Below the pieces are notes generated by a model. It ran no database searches. It had not been told where the DNA came from and was given only the letters and a program-made list of their open reading frames with translations. The translations under genes and the position numbers were made by a program. 51,390 bases of DNA from an uncultured Fidelibacterota bacterium (lineage in GTDB: Bacteria; Marinisomatota; Marinisomatia; Marinisomatales; UBA1611), in the NCBI GenBank assembly GCA_913043185.1, contig CAJWMI010000003.1, positions 1-51,390 of the forward strand, written 5' to 3'. Below are positions 15,775 through 26,379 of the stretch, one piece after another. Position 1 is the stretch's first letter; each line of letters starts with the position of its first letter.

Positions 15775-18700
15775 AATAATCCCTCTTCTTATTACAATTT
15801 TCTTTTTTGCCTTTAGCAGACTCACCGCACAGTGTTTTCCTGTGGATGATAACATTGATATCTATGACCTTGACAGTCAGCCGAATAATGTTTTAACGCT
15901 TACCGGCTCTACAGATGGTGCGGAAAATACATTCGCCATTCCTGGCGGGACATTGGATGGATTACAGTTTCCTGCGCCTGATATGATCTATGAGATGGTT
16001 GTAGAGCCCGGAGACACCTTTAATATTTTCATTGATCTTTGTCCTGGTACAAACTTTGATGCATCTATTGGCATTATCCATAGAGAAGATATCACTGACT
16101 GTGCGAATGCGACAGATGAAGATATCGTAGGATTTGGAGGTTATGAATTTTTTGGTGAATGGAGAGATGCTAATGGGCTATGTCCTGATTCTGATTACGG
16201 GGAAATAGCACCCGGAAATGATGGATTTGTTCCTCTTGCAAGAGACGTATATCTAGAGCCGGGAACCTATTATATCGTGGTCGATGGTGACAATGATGGA
16301 GCAGTAGGTGATTTTACAATGGTTATCGGTGAGATGCTGGAGTTTGATGACTATAGCCTTCACGAACAAAACCAGTATGTGGACATAACCTTTACCTCGC
16401 CGGTTTATGGAGTTAGTAATGATGCGACATGGGAGCTTGGCCCGCCCACGACAGGCCAACCACCATCCGCGTCGGACTATTTTGAGTTTACACAAGAAAA
16501 CGGCCAACCATTTCCAACGGGTACTGTTACACAGGTGAATGGTCAACCACTAGAAAACAATCCATATCCTGGATATACTGAGCTTCGTTTTCCTCTTATA
16601 AATCCGCCTGCTGACGGTTCTACTATTTTTTTAGCTCCAAAGGAACATGACTTTAATGGTGTATTTGCGCCACATCCTGTAAATCTATCAGGTATTCCCT
16701 TCAATGATAATTATGAGATGGAGATTGAACTGAATGAACTTTCAGCACCAGAGATTGAAGGTTTATCTAGCCTTTCAGAAGATAATAGTTCGGTCAGGGT
16801 AACATTTAGTGAAGGGGTATATAGTAGTAATAATGGAACAGGTGGCGTAGCCAGTGTACACTTTACTATTGAGTCGGTTGGTGCAGACCTGTCACCATCA
16901 ATTGGTAGTATTACCGATACTAGCGGGACTCTTATACCTACAGGAGGTGAGGAAATACTAAAATTTAATCTTTCTATGGCATACTCTAGTGGGTCTGAGT
17001 CCATCCGAATACGTGCGCAGGAAAATGCTGTTTTTAGCTCATCAGGTATTGCCATGGGACCCCAGTGGAGCACCTTGTTAGATTTGAATGATCGGCTTCC
17101 TCCGGAGGTTAGCTATTCTTTTTCTCCAGACTCAACGGATGCTGGCGTGAACCCGGGCGCTGAAATTAAAATAGTGTTTGATGAGTCTGTTTATTTTAAA
17201 GGAGATGTTGATAATGTTGATATTGAATCGGAATCAATAGGTAATGTTATATCTTTAAACTATGAAATTGATGGTATCGTAGATGCTGCAATCAGCTTTG
17301 ATGCAACGATCAATACGGACAAAGATACGATCACGATCATTCCTGATGATTCTTTGGCACAGGTAAAAAGGGTTCGAATAACAGTTTTGGGTGATACACT
17401 AGTAGATAGTAATAAAAATCCAATGACAGAAAAACTGTTTAGGTTTACAGTCGCAGATATTGTGATTCCTTATATTGAGAACGACTACAGCCTGGCAGCA
17501 AATAATGAGTATGTGTTGATCAACTTTAATGAGAATCTCTGGTCAGAGATGGGCCAGAGTGGTGACATTGTTCCTTATGATTTTGCAATTGAACTTAATT
17601 CTGATCATGAAAATAGTAACGCGACATTAGCTACAATTGAGCAGGTAACAGATGGTGAGGGTAATACGGCAGTATTACAAAATATTGAAACTGTTAGACT
17701 ATACTTAGGCTTTAACGCTAGCCCGTCAGGTGTAGAGTCAATAACGATCACACCTGCTTCTGGTGAGATTTTTGATCAGGGTAATAATTCTCTTCCCTCG
17801 ACCGTCAGTATGTCATTTGACCTTTCTGATCAGTTGTCTCCATCAATAAATATCAAAAGTATCAGTAGCTCGGATAATATAGGTTTTATTCATCCCGATA
17901 CTAGTTTCGTGGTTACCTCCACCGAGCCGCTCGAACGAAGCGACGGATCGGCAATAACAAACGATAACATAAAAGACTATATCACGCTTGAATACTGGGC
18001 TGACTCTGAGAGCATTGATTATACAGCAATCGTGAATGAAAATAAAACCGCGATTGAGATAAAACCTGATACTAGCATGACCGAATGGGAAGTGGTGTCC
18101 CTAAAGATCGTCAGTCAGAATGAGAGTGTCAGTATAGCAGATGAGGCTGGCAATGAAATCGAGACAACAACGTCCATAATCCGTGTAGACGATGTCACAG
18201 CACCAAGGATTGATAATGCAACTATCGATGAAACAAATACATATATCACCCTTACCACTAGTGAGTCAGTCTATAATGGTTATGATGAAGAAACAGGAGG
18301 CGTAGGCGGCTTGAGTGAAAGTCATTTTGAACTTTCAATTGTCCCCAATGAGTTGAACAATGTTCAGAACGTAGCAATAGAAAATGTAAAAGATTCCAAT
18401 GGCCAGCCCTTACAGGGAGGAGAAACCACTATCAGGATTGAGATTATTCTAAGCCGCGCTGATGCTTCTGGCTCAGAGGTCATAACGGTGTCACCATCAG
18501 AGAGACCGATCTATGACCGGGGAGGCAATGAGGTGTCCGTATTTTTAAACCAAAAAACCATTAACCTCAATGATTTGCTATCGCCATCTGTCTCATATAC
18601 ACCTCCCGAAAACACTCTTATTTTTCCCAATACGGATTTCGTGATTAGTTTCAGTGAGACAATTAAAAAATATGACTCTGAGAGTGGTGTTATTGATGAT

Positions 18701-21664
18701 ATCGATACCAGCGACATTGGCAGTATGATTACCCTTAGGTATATAAATGGCGGTATAATTAATTATGAAACCAGTTTCAATGCTGATACATCTATATTTA
18801 CTCTAAATCCATCACAAATCCTAATAGAAGCAGAATCCGTAGAACTTTCATTTGGTGAGGTTTTTTCAGATGAATTTTCGAATAGTGTGTCACCCGGCCT
18901 TGCCCAGTATACTGTAAATGATGTTAACCCACCTAGTTTTGGTGATAACAGTCTAGGCTCCGGTAACAGGTATGTGCAGATAAATATGAGTGAGGGCGTG
19001 TACACAGACTCTAGTGGTACCGGAGCCTTGACTTCCGATGATTTTAACCTGGTGGTTGACTATGGGAATCAAAATGGTGCAGAGTTGATATCAATAGACT
19101 ACTTGTCCGACATATCTGGAGGAGAACTATCTGGCGGAGAAGATGCAATCTTAGTGAATCTGAGTATTATCGGCTCAACAAATGGAACAGAAAAGGTTAG
19201 AGTCCATGCAGTCTCTGGAGAAATATTTGATGGTTCTGGAAATTCAATGAGCCCAAATGAGTCTACCACAGAGTATACTCTTTCTGCTGCTCCGGTTTTT
19301 AGTTTAAACAGTAGTGTTGACTCTGAAAACAGGTATGTAACCCTAATTTTTGAAAATGGCCCGGTCTTTACAAATGAGGGTAATAGCTTAAGTATTATAA
19401 CACAAGATTTCATAGTACAACTCACTAACTCAGATGGTGTTATCAGCGAAATTGTGCCAGCATATTTACTTATAGTAGATGAAAATGATATTCCGATCTT
19501 ACCTGTCCCCACTGGTGCTGATATTGTTAGGCTTGGTATATATCTAGATTTTATCCCTGATGGAAGTGAAAGTATTATAATATCTCCTGAGTCATCTAAC
19601 GCAATTTATAATGATGAAGGAGTAAATATGGATGGTTCAGAATTTATTGGACCGTTTACACTCAATGATCAACTGAATCCATTTTATAATGTAAACATCA
19701 CTGATGGAGCCGTAAACATTGCATACAGTGACACAATCATTGTCAGCTTTAATGAGCCTGTAAGGTTATTAGGAGGTCAACCATTAACCGATGATTCAGC
19801 AAAAGAAAATTTTATTATTGAAGATATTGCAAGATCTGACACTACTATGATAATAACACCTGACACCACTATTACAATACCTCCTGATAGTTCTATAAGA
19901 ATTGAAACATATTTTACTGTTGTTAATGGTCCTTATCTAGACAGTATTTGGGTCATAATGACCCAGCCTTTTGGAAGCGAGCATGTTATTTCCTTAACCA
20001 TAGAAAATGATTTTGAAGATTTCTCAGGGAATCAGGTACTGGAGGAAAGTACCATATCTTTTACAGCACGTGATAATGTTTCTCCGGGCTTTGTTTCTGG
20101 ATCGGCGGTTATTGACACGGCAGAGGTAAACGACGTAAAAAATAATCCTTCAGAAGGAAGTCGTATGGTTTGCTTTGTTGATGCAATAATAAACGATAAT
20201 GTTTTCACAGATTCTGTTGCTAGCTTACCAATTCAGGCTAACGATTTTTTGGTTGGAATCATCCAAAATGATGGTGCTGTATCATCTGCTTATGTTGAAA
20301 ACATAGTATTGCCAGGCATGATTCAGAGCGGTCAACAGGCTGTTCGTTTTCAGATCAGGCTTAATGAGGTCCCCTCTGGAAATGAAAAATTGTTTTTACG
20401 TTCGGCAGATAACAATTCAATATTTGATAATGGTTTCAATCCTATGAGTACAGACAGTACTAGTGACACTCTTTCTCTCTATGACCTTAGATTTCCAACG
20501 ATAGACACAACAAGTATTGAACACAACGGATATGTGGACTTGTATTCTGACTCTACAATTCTGATTTATTTTTCTGAGCCAATTAAGCCAGATGTGTTTG
20601 AGTATAGTTTTCTATCTAAATTAGATTCCATAAGCTTTGTTCATGATACGAGTTTAACACCTGACTCGTTGACAATATTCCTTAATACTCCTGTGATGTC
20701 CTATGACACTCTGGACCTGAGTATTATCCACCTAGAAGATACTTCAGGCAACAAAAGAGAGAGCCTCATTGAGAGAAGGTTTTTTACGAAGGCTGCCGGT
20801 GACTTTAGTATACCCCCTGATGATAGAATAGGGGTAGACGATCTTGCCATATTTGTTACTGGCTGGTTTTCGGGTGATTCTACAAAAGAACTGGGTCCCT
20901 ATACAGGCACTGCTCCAAATTTCAAGATCAGCCCAGATAATGTATTTGGGATAGATGATGGAATGGCATTTACTCAAATGTGGTTATGGTCACTCCAGAC
21001 ATTTGGCCTTTCTGAGACTATGCAACAACTAGTAAATATGCCCTCATCAATTTCATTCAATGGTAATGCTATTAGCGTGTCCCCTCCAGAAGATGCAATA
21101 AGCGGTCAAGTAGTGATTAATTATGATATAGAATATTGTGATATCAATCCTGGAGACAATGTTAAATTTAAAAATAACGGTATAATTTTAAGTAATAACA
21201 ATGACCAAATTGGCTTGTCTGTGATTGAATATGCACTACATAAAAATAATAGAAGTGCTGTGTCCTTTGATGTCAATAATAAGGATCAAGCATCATCAGA
21301 GATTAAGGTAAGCTATTCATTTTTTGATGAAGATTTTAGGCTAATTAGCAAAGGCGACAGTATTTTACATAGCATTGCCCTACCCACAGAATTCACCCTA
21401 ATGCAAAACTATCCTAATCCATTTAACCCTAGTACAACTATTAGATTTACAATCCCTAGTAATTCTTTCGTCAGGCTAATTGTTTATGATATAACCGGAA
21501 AGGTAGTGAATGAAATTGTAAATGGTTATCTAGAGCCAGGCGTTCATAATATAGAATGGAGTGGTACGGACGCTGGTGGTACAGATGTTAGTTCAGGGGT
21601 ATATTTTTATAGGATTGAGGCATCTAATTACTCAAAAACATATAAAATGGTTTTTGTTAAATAA
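15761..21664 (+). CDS. Giant Ig-repeat surface protein with dockerin-like repeats and T9SS sorting domain
   Basis: A 1967-residue secreted protein; ATG 15761 is preferred over the in-frame TTG at 15743 because it directly precedes the signal peptide (ends RLTAQ). Residues about 25-200 form a pre-peptidase C-terminal-like domain (DVYLEPGTYYIVVDGDNDG). Residues about 205-1675 hold about a dozen beta-sandwiches of two alternating kinds: one with SEGVY...DF, GGE and GSE motifs, and one SbsA/Big_5-like (FSETI, FNEPV, YFSEPI). Dockerin-like repeats lie at 1680-1703 (DDRIGVDDLAIF) and 1719-1743 (PDNVFGIDDGMAF). The C-terminus from about 1874 is a T9SS type A sorting domain with NYPNPFNP at 1883 and GVYFYRI. 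It is an exported adhesin or scaffold; no enzyme domain is visible. Confidence 0.88.
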   Translation: MRANRIIPLLITIFFFAFSRLTAQCFPVDDNIDIYDLDSQPNNVLTLTGSTDGAENTFAIPGGTLDGLQFPAPDMIYEMVVEPGDTFNIFIDLCPGTNFDASIGIIHREDITDCANATDEDIVGFGGYEFFGEWRDANGLCPDSDYGEIAPGNDGFVPLARDVYLEPGTYYIVVDGDNDGAVGDFTMVIGEMLEFDDYSLHEQNQYVDITFTSPVYGVSNDATWELGPPTTGQPPSASDYFEFTQENGQPFPTGTVTQVNGQPLENNPYPGYTELRFPLINPPADGSTIFLAPKEHDFNGVFAPHPVNLSGIPFNDNYEMEIELNELSAPEIEGLSSLSEDNSSVRVTFSEGVYSSNNGTGGVASVHFTIESVGADLSPSIGSITDTSGTLIPTGGEEILKFNLSMAYSSGSESIRIRAQENAVFSSSGIAMGPQWSTLLDLNDRLPPEVSYSFSPDSTDAGVNPGAEIKIVFDESVYFKGDVDNVDIESESIGNVISLNYEIDGIVDAAISFDATINTDKDTITIIPDDSLAQVKRVRITVLGDTLVDSNKNPMTEKLFRFTVADIVIPYIENDYSLAANNEYVLINFNENLWSEMGQSGDIVPYDFAIELNSDHENSNATLATIEQVTDGEGNTAVLQNIETVRLYLGFNASPSGVESITITPASGEIFDQGNNSLPSTVSMSFDLSDQLSPSINIKSISSSDNIGFIHPDTSFVVTSTEPLERSDGSAITNDNIKDYITLEYWADSESIDYTAIVNENKTAIEIKPDTSMTEWEVVSLKIVSQNESVSIADEAGNEIETTTSIIRVDDVTAPRIDNATIDETNTYITLTTSESVYNGYDEETGGVGGLSESHFELSIVPNELNNVQNVAIENVKDSNGQPLQGGETTIRIEIILSRADASGSEVITVSPSERPIYDRGGNEVSVFLNQKTINLNDLLSPSVSYTPPENTLIFPNTDFVISFSETIKKYDSESGVIDDIDTSDIGSMITLRYINGGIINYETSFNADTSIFTLNPSQILIEAESVELSFGEVFSDEFSNSVSPGLAQYTVNDVNPPSFGDNSLGSGNRYVQINMSEGVYTDSSGTGALTSDDFNLVVDYGNQNGAELISIDYLSDISGGELSGGEDAILVNLSIIGSTNGTEKVRVHAVSGEIFDGSGNSMSPNESTTEYTLSAAPVFSLNSSVDSENRYVTLIFENGPVFTNEGNSLSIITQDFIVQLTNSDGVISEIVPAYLLIVDENDIPILPVPTGADIVRLGIYLDFIPDGSESIIISPESSNAIYNDEGVNMDGSEFIGPFTLNDQLNPFYNVNITDGAVNIAYSDTIIVSFNEPVRLLGGQPLTDDSAKENFIIEDIARSDTTMIITPDTTITIPPDSSIRIETYFTVVNGPYLDSIWVIMTQPFGSEHVISLTIENDFEDFSGNQVLEESTISFTARDNVSPGFVSGSAVIDTAEVNDVKNNPSEGSRMVCFVDAIINDNVFTDSVASLPIQANDFLVGIIQNDGAVSSAYVENIVLPGMIQSGQQAVRFQIRLNEVPSGNEKLFLRSADNNSIFDNGFNPMSTDSTSDTLSLYDLRFPTIDTTSIEHNGYVDLYSDSTILIYFSEPIKPDVFEYSFLSKLDSISFVHDTSLTPDSLTIFLNTPVMSYDTLDLSIIHLEDTSGNKRESLIERRFFTKAAGDFSIPPDDRIGVDDLAIFVTGWFSGDSTKELGPYTGTAPNFKISPDNVFGIDDGMAFTQMWLWSLQTFGLSETMQQLVNMPSSISFNGNAISVSPPEDAISGQVVINYDIEYCDINPGDNVKFKNNGIILSNNNDQIGLSVIEYALHKNNRSAVSFDVNNKDQASSEIKVSYSFFDEDFRLISKGDSILHSIALPTEFTLMQNYPNPFNPSTTIRFTIPSNSFVRLIVYDITGKVVNEIVNGYLEPGVHNIEWSGTDAGGTDVSSGVYFYRIEASNYSKTYKMVFVK

Positions 21665-21694
21665 TGTTATAAATATATTTATCTTTAGAAGAAA

Positions 21695-22495
21695 ATGAGA
21701 AAGCTATATACACTAGAAGAGCTTAAGTCAAAGTATGAGCCAGATAAGATCATAAGCGCAATAGAAGAAAATTTTGTAATACATAAGTTTACACTTATCA
21801 ATTTATTCTCGATTGAATCTTGTCCACTGTCTAAGTATAAGCAAGAAAGACAGATGTCTTTTTTGGATACAAAAGGGCCTGACGATGAAGAGCTTATCAA
21901 AGAAATAACGGAAAAGCTTCACGATTCAATCTATTTTATGACCTTATCAAAAAAAGATCGTACTCTTGTGACGCAAAAGATGCGATCATTTGCAAATGAG
22001 CTTGTCGAGGTTCAGCTAAAGAGGATTAAACTTTTTATAGATGATCCGCTTTTGGTTTCACCATATCCATCAGATAAAGAGTCAGAACATCCTGAAATAT
22101 TGACCGAGATAATCGAGGTATTAGGGTATATTGAGTCTGGCCTTGAACTTGAAAAATCATATTGGGAAAATATTCCCAGAGCTGGTTACCTATCTGGTCT
22201 CCAGGTTTCTATGGGAGAGTTTTTTATGAGACTGAATCAAATTGGTATGTCTCAAAAAGATCAGATTAGTCTGGTTCAGCAAATATTTGATGAGTTTGAG
22301 GTTGACTGGAAAGAGGGTGCACGGGAGAATATCAAGGTATCATTGCAGCAACCTTCTTTAGAAATTTTACAAAATAGGAAAATGCATTTTGATAGTATTA
22401 TTGGGGTCAATCAAGCCACCGCTCTTTCAAAGAATTTCGTCGCAGAATTAACCAGCGCGTTTAACATATACAGATCCCAATTAAGACGGTTCTAG
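21695..22495 (+). CDS. Predicted cytoplasmic helical protein, unknown function
   Basis: A 266-residue acidic, mostly helical protein without signal peptide or membrane segment. It begins LYTLEELKSKYE and contains DRTLVTQKMRSFANELVEVQ and KSYWENIPRAGYLSG, none of which I can assign to a family. It lies 30 bases after the giant surface protein and 40 bases before malic enzyme. Full-length open frame with ATG and a weak purine-rich leader supports it being real. Confidence 0.7.
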   Translation: MRKLYTLEELKSKYEPDKIISAIEENFVIHKFTLINLFSIESCPLSKYKQERQMSFLDTKGPDDEELIKEITEKLHDSIYFMTLSKKDRTLVTQKMRSFANELVEVQLKRIKLFIDDPLLVSPYPSDKESEHPEILTEIIEVLGYIESGLELEKSYWENIPRAGYLSGLQVSMGEFFMRLNQIGMSQKDQISLVQQIFDEFEVDWKEGARENIKVSLQQPSLEILQNRKMHFDSIIGVNQATALSKNFVAELTSAFNIYRSQLRRF

Positions 22496-22500
22496 TTCTT

Positions 22501-22524
22501 GGTTTTATTTACATTAATAAAACC
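22501..22524 (+). other. AT-rich inverted repeat before malic enzyme
   Basis: GGTTTTAT and ATAAAACC form a perfect 8 bp stem (9 bp with the next T-A pair) around a short loop, between the unknown helical gene and malic enzyme. No T-run follows on either strand, so it is not a clear rho-independent terminator. A leader hairpin or chance are both possible. Confidence 0.35.
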
Positions 22525-22535
22525 ACCCACGAAAC

Positions 22536-24185
22536 ATGTTTGACTATAAGCGTCGCATTGATGAGCTTCCGAAAGGGTCTCAGATATTACATGAACCACT
22601 GCTAAACAAAGGATCTGCCTTTAGTCTTAAAGAGAGAGATGCGCTTAATCTGAATGGGCTGCTTCCACCAAGAGTGTTGACTATTGATGAGCAAAAGAAA
22701 AGGATCATGGAAAATTTTAATAATAAGCATGATGACCTTGAAAAATATATTTTTTTAATTGCACTACAGGACAGGAATGAAACCCTGTTTTACAAGACAG
22801 TCACCGATGAGATTGAGACTATGATGCCAATTATATATACCCCAGTAGTTGGAGAGGCCTGTCAAAAATATGGACATATTTTTCGCAGACCAAGGGGTCT
22901 ATATATTTCCAAGAATGACCAGGGAAACATAAAAAATATTTTAAAAAATTGGCCAAATAAAAAGGTTGATGTTATTGTTGTCACTGATGGTGAAAGGATA
23001 CTTGGTCTGGGAGACCTTGGTTCTAATGGTATGGGCATACCCGTAGGTAAACTTTCACTATACACTGCATGCGCTGGTATAGATCCTGCTAGATGCCTTC
23101 CAATTATGCTGGACGTTGGAACAGAAAATGAATACCTAAAAAGCGATCCACTATATATTGGTCTAACAGATGCACGTATTAGAGGTGATGACTATGATAA
23201 CTTTATCGATGAGTTCATGGAAGAAGCTGGTTCAGCCTTTCCTGATGCTATTATACAGTTTGAAGATTTTGGAAACCGTAACGCTAGCAGACTTCTAGAA
23301 AAATATAAAAATGATTACCGGATGTTTAATGACGATATACAGGGCACAGCTGCTGTTACTCTTGCTGGCCTGCTTTCAAGTCAGAGAATCACTAAAAAGG
23401 GATTAGCTGAAGAAAAAATCCTATTTTATGGAGCCGGAACCGCAGGAATTGGGATAGCCAACCTTTATACCAGCGCGCTTGTCGAAAAAGGATATTCTGA
23501 GGATGGAGCAAGAAAACGTTGTTGGTTTATTGACAGCAAAGGTCTGGTCACTAGAGGCAGAAAAAATCTGAGCGATGATAAGATTCCCTTTGCACATGAC
23601 CATGATGCTAAGGAAGATCTTTGTGAAATTATTGAATCAATCAGGCCCACAGCCCTGATTGGGATATCTGGACAGGGGCAAGCCTTTTCCAGAGAGGTAC
23701 TAGAGCGAATGGCAGAGATCAATGACCGACCCATTGTGTTTGCTTTATCCAATCCAACTTCTGTGTCTGAGTGTACAGCTCAGCAGGCATATAAGTGGAC
23801 CAGGGGCAGATGTTTATTTGCCAGTGGCAGTCCTTTTGATCCGGTAGCACTAGAAGGAAAAACGTTTATACCGGGACAGGGGAATAATGCTTACATTTTT
23901 CCAGGTGTTGGCCTTGGAATTGTTCTCTCTAGATCTAATATTATTACTGATGATCTTTTTCTATGCGCGGCACATACTTTATCAAGTTTAGTTTCAGATG
24001 AAGAGCTCTCTAATGGCCAATTATATCCATCCCTATCAGATATTAGAAGTGTCTCAAAAAAAATTGCTATTTGTGTGGCTGAAAAAGTTATTTCTTCTGG
24101 ATTAACTGATATCGCACTCCCGAAGAGTCTTGAAAAATATCTGGACAGTATAATCTATAATCCTGAATACCGAGACTATATTTAG
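22536..24185 (+). CDS. maeA: NAD-dependent malic enzyme
   Basis: A 549-residue oxidative-decarboxylating malate dehydrogenase (malate + NAD to pyruvate + CO2 + NADH). The catalytic Tyr101 is in YTPVVGEACQKYG and Lys172 in GIPVGKLSLY. The metal ligands are Glu243 and Asp244 (QFEDFGN) and Asp267 (FNDDIQGT). The dinucleotide fold is FYGAGTAGIGIAN (298-310). The length and motifs fit the SfcA/eukaryotic-type family, not the short MaeB type. Cofactor preference for NAD is by family inference. No Shine-Dalgarno site is evident. Confidence 0.95.
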   Translation: MFDYKRRIDELPKGSQILHEPLLNKGSAFSLKERDALNLNGLLPPRVLTIDEQKKRIMENFNNKHDDLEKYIFLIALQDRNETLFYKTVTDEIETMMPIIYTPVVGEACQKYGHIFRRPRGLYISKNDQGNIKNILKNWPNKKVDVIVVTDGERILGLGDLGSNGMGIPVGKLSLYTACAGIDPARCLPIMLDVGTENEYLKSDPLYIGLTDARIRGDDYDNFIDEFMEEAGSAFPDAIIQFEDFGNRNASRLLEKYKNDYRMFNDDIQGTAAVTLAGLLSSQRITKKGLAEEKILFYGAGTAGIGIANLYTSALVEKGYSEDGARKRCWFIDSKGLVTRGRKNLSDDKIPFAHDHDAKEDLCEIIESIRPTALIGISGQGQAFSREVLERMAEINDRPIVFALSNPTSVSECTAQQAYKWTRGRCLFASGSPFDPVALEGKTFIPGQGNNAYIFPGVGLGIVLSRSNIITDDLFLCAAHTLSSLVSDEELSNGQLYPSLSDIRSVSKKIAICVAEKVISSGLTDIALPKSLEKYLDSIIYNPEYRDYI

Positions 24186-24261
24186 TGAAACGGGTATTCG
24201 GTTAATTATTATTTTAATAGTATAAGAGGTTATAGACTTTAAAACAGTAACTTAAGGTATT

Positions 24262-25662
24262 ATGGATACCAACACCGAGTCAAAGTCTCGTCTGAAGACA
24301 TTTTTAGCAAATCCTTCCAAAGCCCTCTGGTCGCTAGCGATCCCTATAATGTTTGGCATGGGAATTCAGACTCTCTACAATCTTGTAGACATGATATTCA
24401 TCGGTAGGCTTGGTGGGCATGCTATTACAGGAATCGCATTTAATATGCCTTTATTTTTTTTAGTATTAGGTCTTACCATGGGCCTAGGCACAGGGGTGAC
24501 AGCGTCTATCGCAAGGTTTATTGGTCAGGATAATAAAAAAGAGGCGGATAATAGTGCAGAACATGCTGTATTTATGGCAGTCTTAATTAGTTTAACTCTT
24601 TCCTCAATAGGTTTATTGTTTGGTAAAACAATTCTAGCATTATTTGGAGCAGAGGGTGAAATCCTTTCCCTGGGGTGGGAGTATCTCCATGTAATGTGTG
24701 TTGGAATGCCTTTTATGATATTTTCAGGGTTTTTCCGATCCATTCTTGCTGGCGAAGGTGACATGAAGTTTCCTATGATGGTCGCCGGACTTGGGACCGT
24801 TCTGAATATTATCCTGGACCCAATTTTTATTTTTGAGTTAGAGAGCTATGGGGGCTTTGGATTTGGACTAGGTGTCGCTGGCGCGGCAATGGCAACGGTA
24901 ATCAGCCAGGTCATTGTGTTCTGTGTGTTTGTTTACATGTTATTTGTTAAACAACATTCGTACATAACCTTTAGGCTGAAAGATTTTTCTTTTTCCATGG
25001 ATATTATCTGGGACATAGTCAAGGTTGGGCTTCCGGCTTCTCTTTCGATGGTTGTGATGGCAATTGGACAGGGAGTGTTTAATAAAATACTAATTCATTT
25101 TTCCGCCGATACAGTCGCTGCATATCAAATCGCTGGTAGGATTGATATGCTTGTTTTTTTACCCATATTCTCTGTGGCTGCGTCAATGACGACGCTTGTC
25201 GGCATGTTTTTTGGTGCCAAGGAGTATGACGCCCTGAGGTTCACGATTCGATATGGAATAGTGTCTGCATTCTTTATCACAGTGTTATCATCAATATTTA
25301 TATATTTCTTTGCAGACCTGGCAGTTGGGCTTTTTACTGATGACGAATTAATTATCTCTATAGCCGTAACCTTTCTAAGGCTTTTCGCATTTGTCTATCC
25401 ACTAATATCTATTGGCATCACAACCGGGAGAGTGCTCCAGGGCCTGGGCAAAGGACTTCCAGTATTAATTATTACAATTGTCCGTGTGCTCGGTGTTTCT
25501 GCGCCATTAGCAGTATTTTTTATTTTCTACATGGGTAAGCCTGTAGAATGGGTTTGGTATTCAATGATGGTTTCAACTATCGTAGCTTTTACAATCGCAC
25601 TTACCTGGCTTGTTTCAACTATAAGAACACTTCCTAACGTAAAACTTGAAACCAATCAATAA
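24262..25662 (+). CDS. MATE family efflux transporter
   Basis: A 466-residue, twelve-helix multidrug and toxic compound extrusion transporter using a Na+ or H+ gradient. The N-terminal part shows PIMFGMGIQTLYNLVDMIFI and later GLGTGVTASIARFIGQ, both typical of MATE. The repeat in the second half begins around GLPASLSMVVMAIGQGVFN. The C-terminal 29 bases overlap the convergent SDR gene. Substrate unknown. Confidence 0.92.
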   Translation: MDTNTESKSRLKTFLANPSKALWSLAIPIMFGMGIQTLYNLVDMIFIGRLGGHAITGIAFNMPLFFLVLGLTMGLGTGVTASIARFIGQDNKKEADNSAEHAVFMAVLISLTLSSIGLLFGKTILALFGAEGEILSLGWEYLHVMCVGMPFMIFSGFFRSILAGEGDMKFPMMVAGLGTVLNIILDPIFIFELESYGGFGFGLGVAGAAMATVISQVIVFCVFVYMLFVKQHSYITFRLKDFSFSMDIIWDIVKVGLPASLSMVVMAIGQGVFNKILIHFSADTVAAYQIAGRIDMLVFLPIFSVAASMTTLVGMFFGAKEYDALRFTIRYGIVSAFFITVLSSIFIYFFADLAVGLFTDDELIISIAVTFLRLFAFVYPLISIGITTGRVLQGLGKGLPVLIITIVRVLGVSAPLAVFFIFYMGKPVEWVWYSMMVSTIVAFTIALTWLVSTIRTLPNVKLETNQ

Positions 25663-26377
25663 TAGACTGAGGTATTAGTTTCACTAGCCTGACAAGCCAA
25701 CGCATTTGCCATGGGTAGACATATGTTTTTACCCCTTTTTCAATAGCCTTTGCAAAAGCTATTGCGGCATTGTCTGCATCTTTTAAAAATGGTTTAAATC
25801 TTATTCTCTCTGTCATTGGAGTGTCAATGAACCCAGGACAAATTGTTACAACTTTTATACCATATTCTTTTAGTGTTGGTCTCCAAGAATCAAATAACCT
25901 TCGGACCGCTACCTTTGAGCTGGAATAGCCACCTCTATTTGGCAGAGGGATAAAGCTTGCTACTGAGCTGATCACAACGATTGTACCACTATTCTGGTCT
26001 TTCATGGTTGGCAAAAAAGGGATGATGGTGTTGCTTACTCCTAGTATGTTGGTAGATAGGATTTTATTAATTCTTTTACTTGAGCCTGAAAGAAGATCGT
26101 CATTGCTTCCCATTCCTGAGTTTGCTATGACAATATCAATTCCGCCGGTAATGCCAATAAATTCATGTGCTGCTTTTGAGCAGTTCTCTTCATCAGTGAC
26201 ATCGACCTTAAAGACATAGGTTTTGGCATTATCCTTTCTGCACTCACTTGCTACACCTTCTAACAGATCTACGCGTCTTGCCGCAAGCCCGAGGATTGTA
26301 TCTTGATCCGCATAGTGCATTGCTAATGCTTTTCCAATTCCGGTGCTGGCACCCATTATGAAAACTTTTTTTGGCAT
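25634..26377 (-). CDS. Short-chain dehydrogenase/reductase
   Basis: A 247-residue classical SDR. The cofactor motif is GASTGIGKAL (9-18), NSGMG replaces the usual NNAG, and the catalytic residues are Ser138, Tyr151 and Lys155 (GYSSSKVAV). The CPGFIDTPMTER segment follows. The Arg-Arg at 34-35 after the second strand suggests NADPH preference. It is the last gene of the seven-gene minus-strand operon, 2 bases after the PqqB-like gene. Substrate unknown; a role in sugar or lipid redox is possible. Confidence 0.9.
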   Translation of the reverse strand: MPKKVFIMGASTGIGKALAMHYADQDTILGLAARRVDLLEGVASECRKDNAKTYVFKVDVTDEENCSKAAHEFIGITGGIDIVIANSGMGSNDDLLSGSSKRINKILSTNILGVSNTIIPFLPTMKDQNSGTIVVISSVASFIPLPNRGGYSSSKVAVRRLFDSWRPTLKEYGIKVVTICPGFIDTPMTERIRFKPFLKDADNAAIAFAKAIEKGVKTYVYPWQMRWLVRLVKLIPQSIIDWFQVLR

Positions 26378-26379
26378 AA

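Noticed and set aside
19099..19512. Open frame of 137 codons on the minus strand within the giant surface protein gene
   Set aside because: Ser/Leu-rich shadow of the Ig-like repeat coding sequence, without independent start signals.
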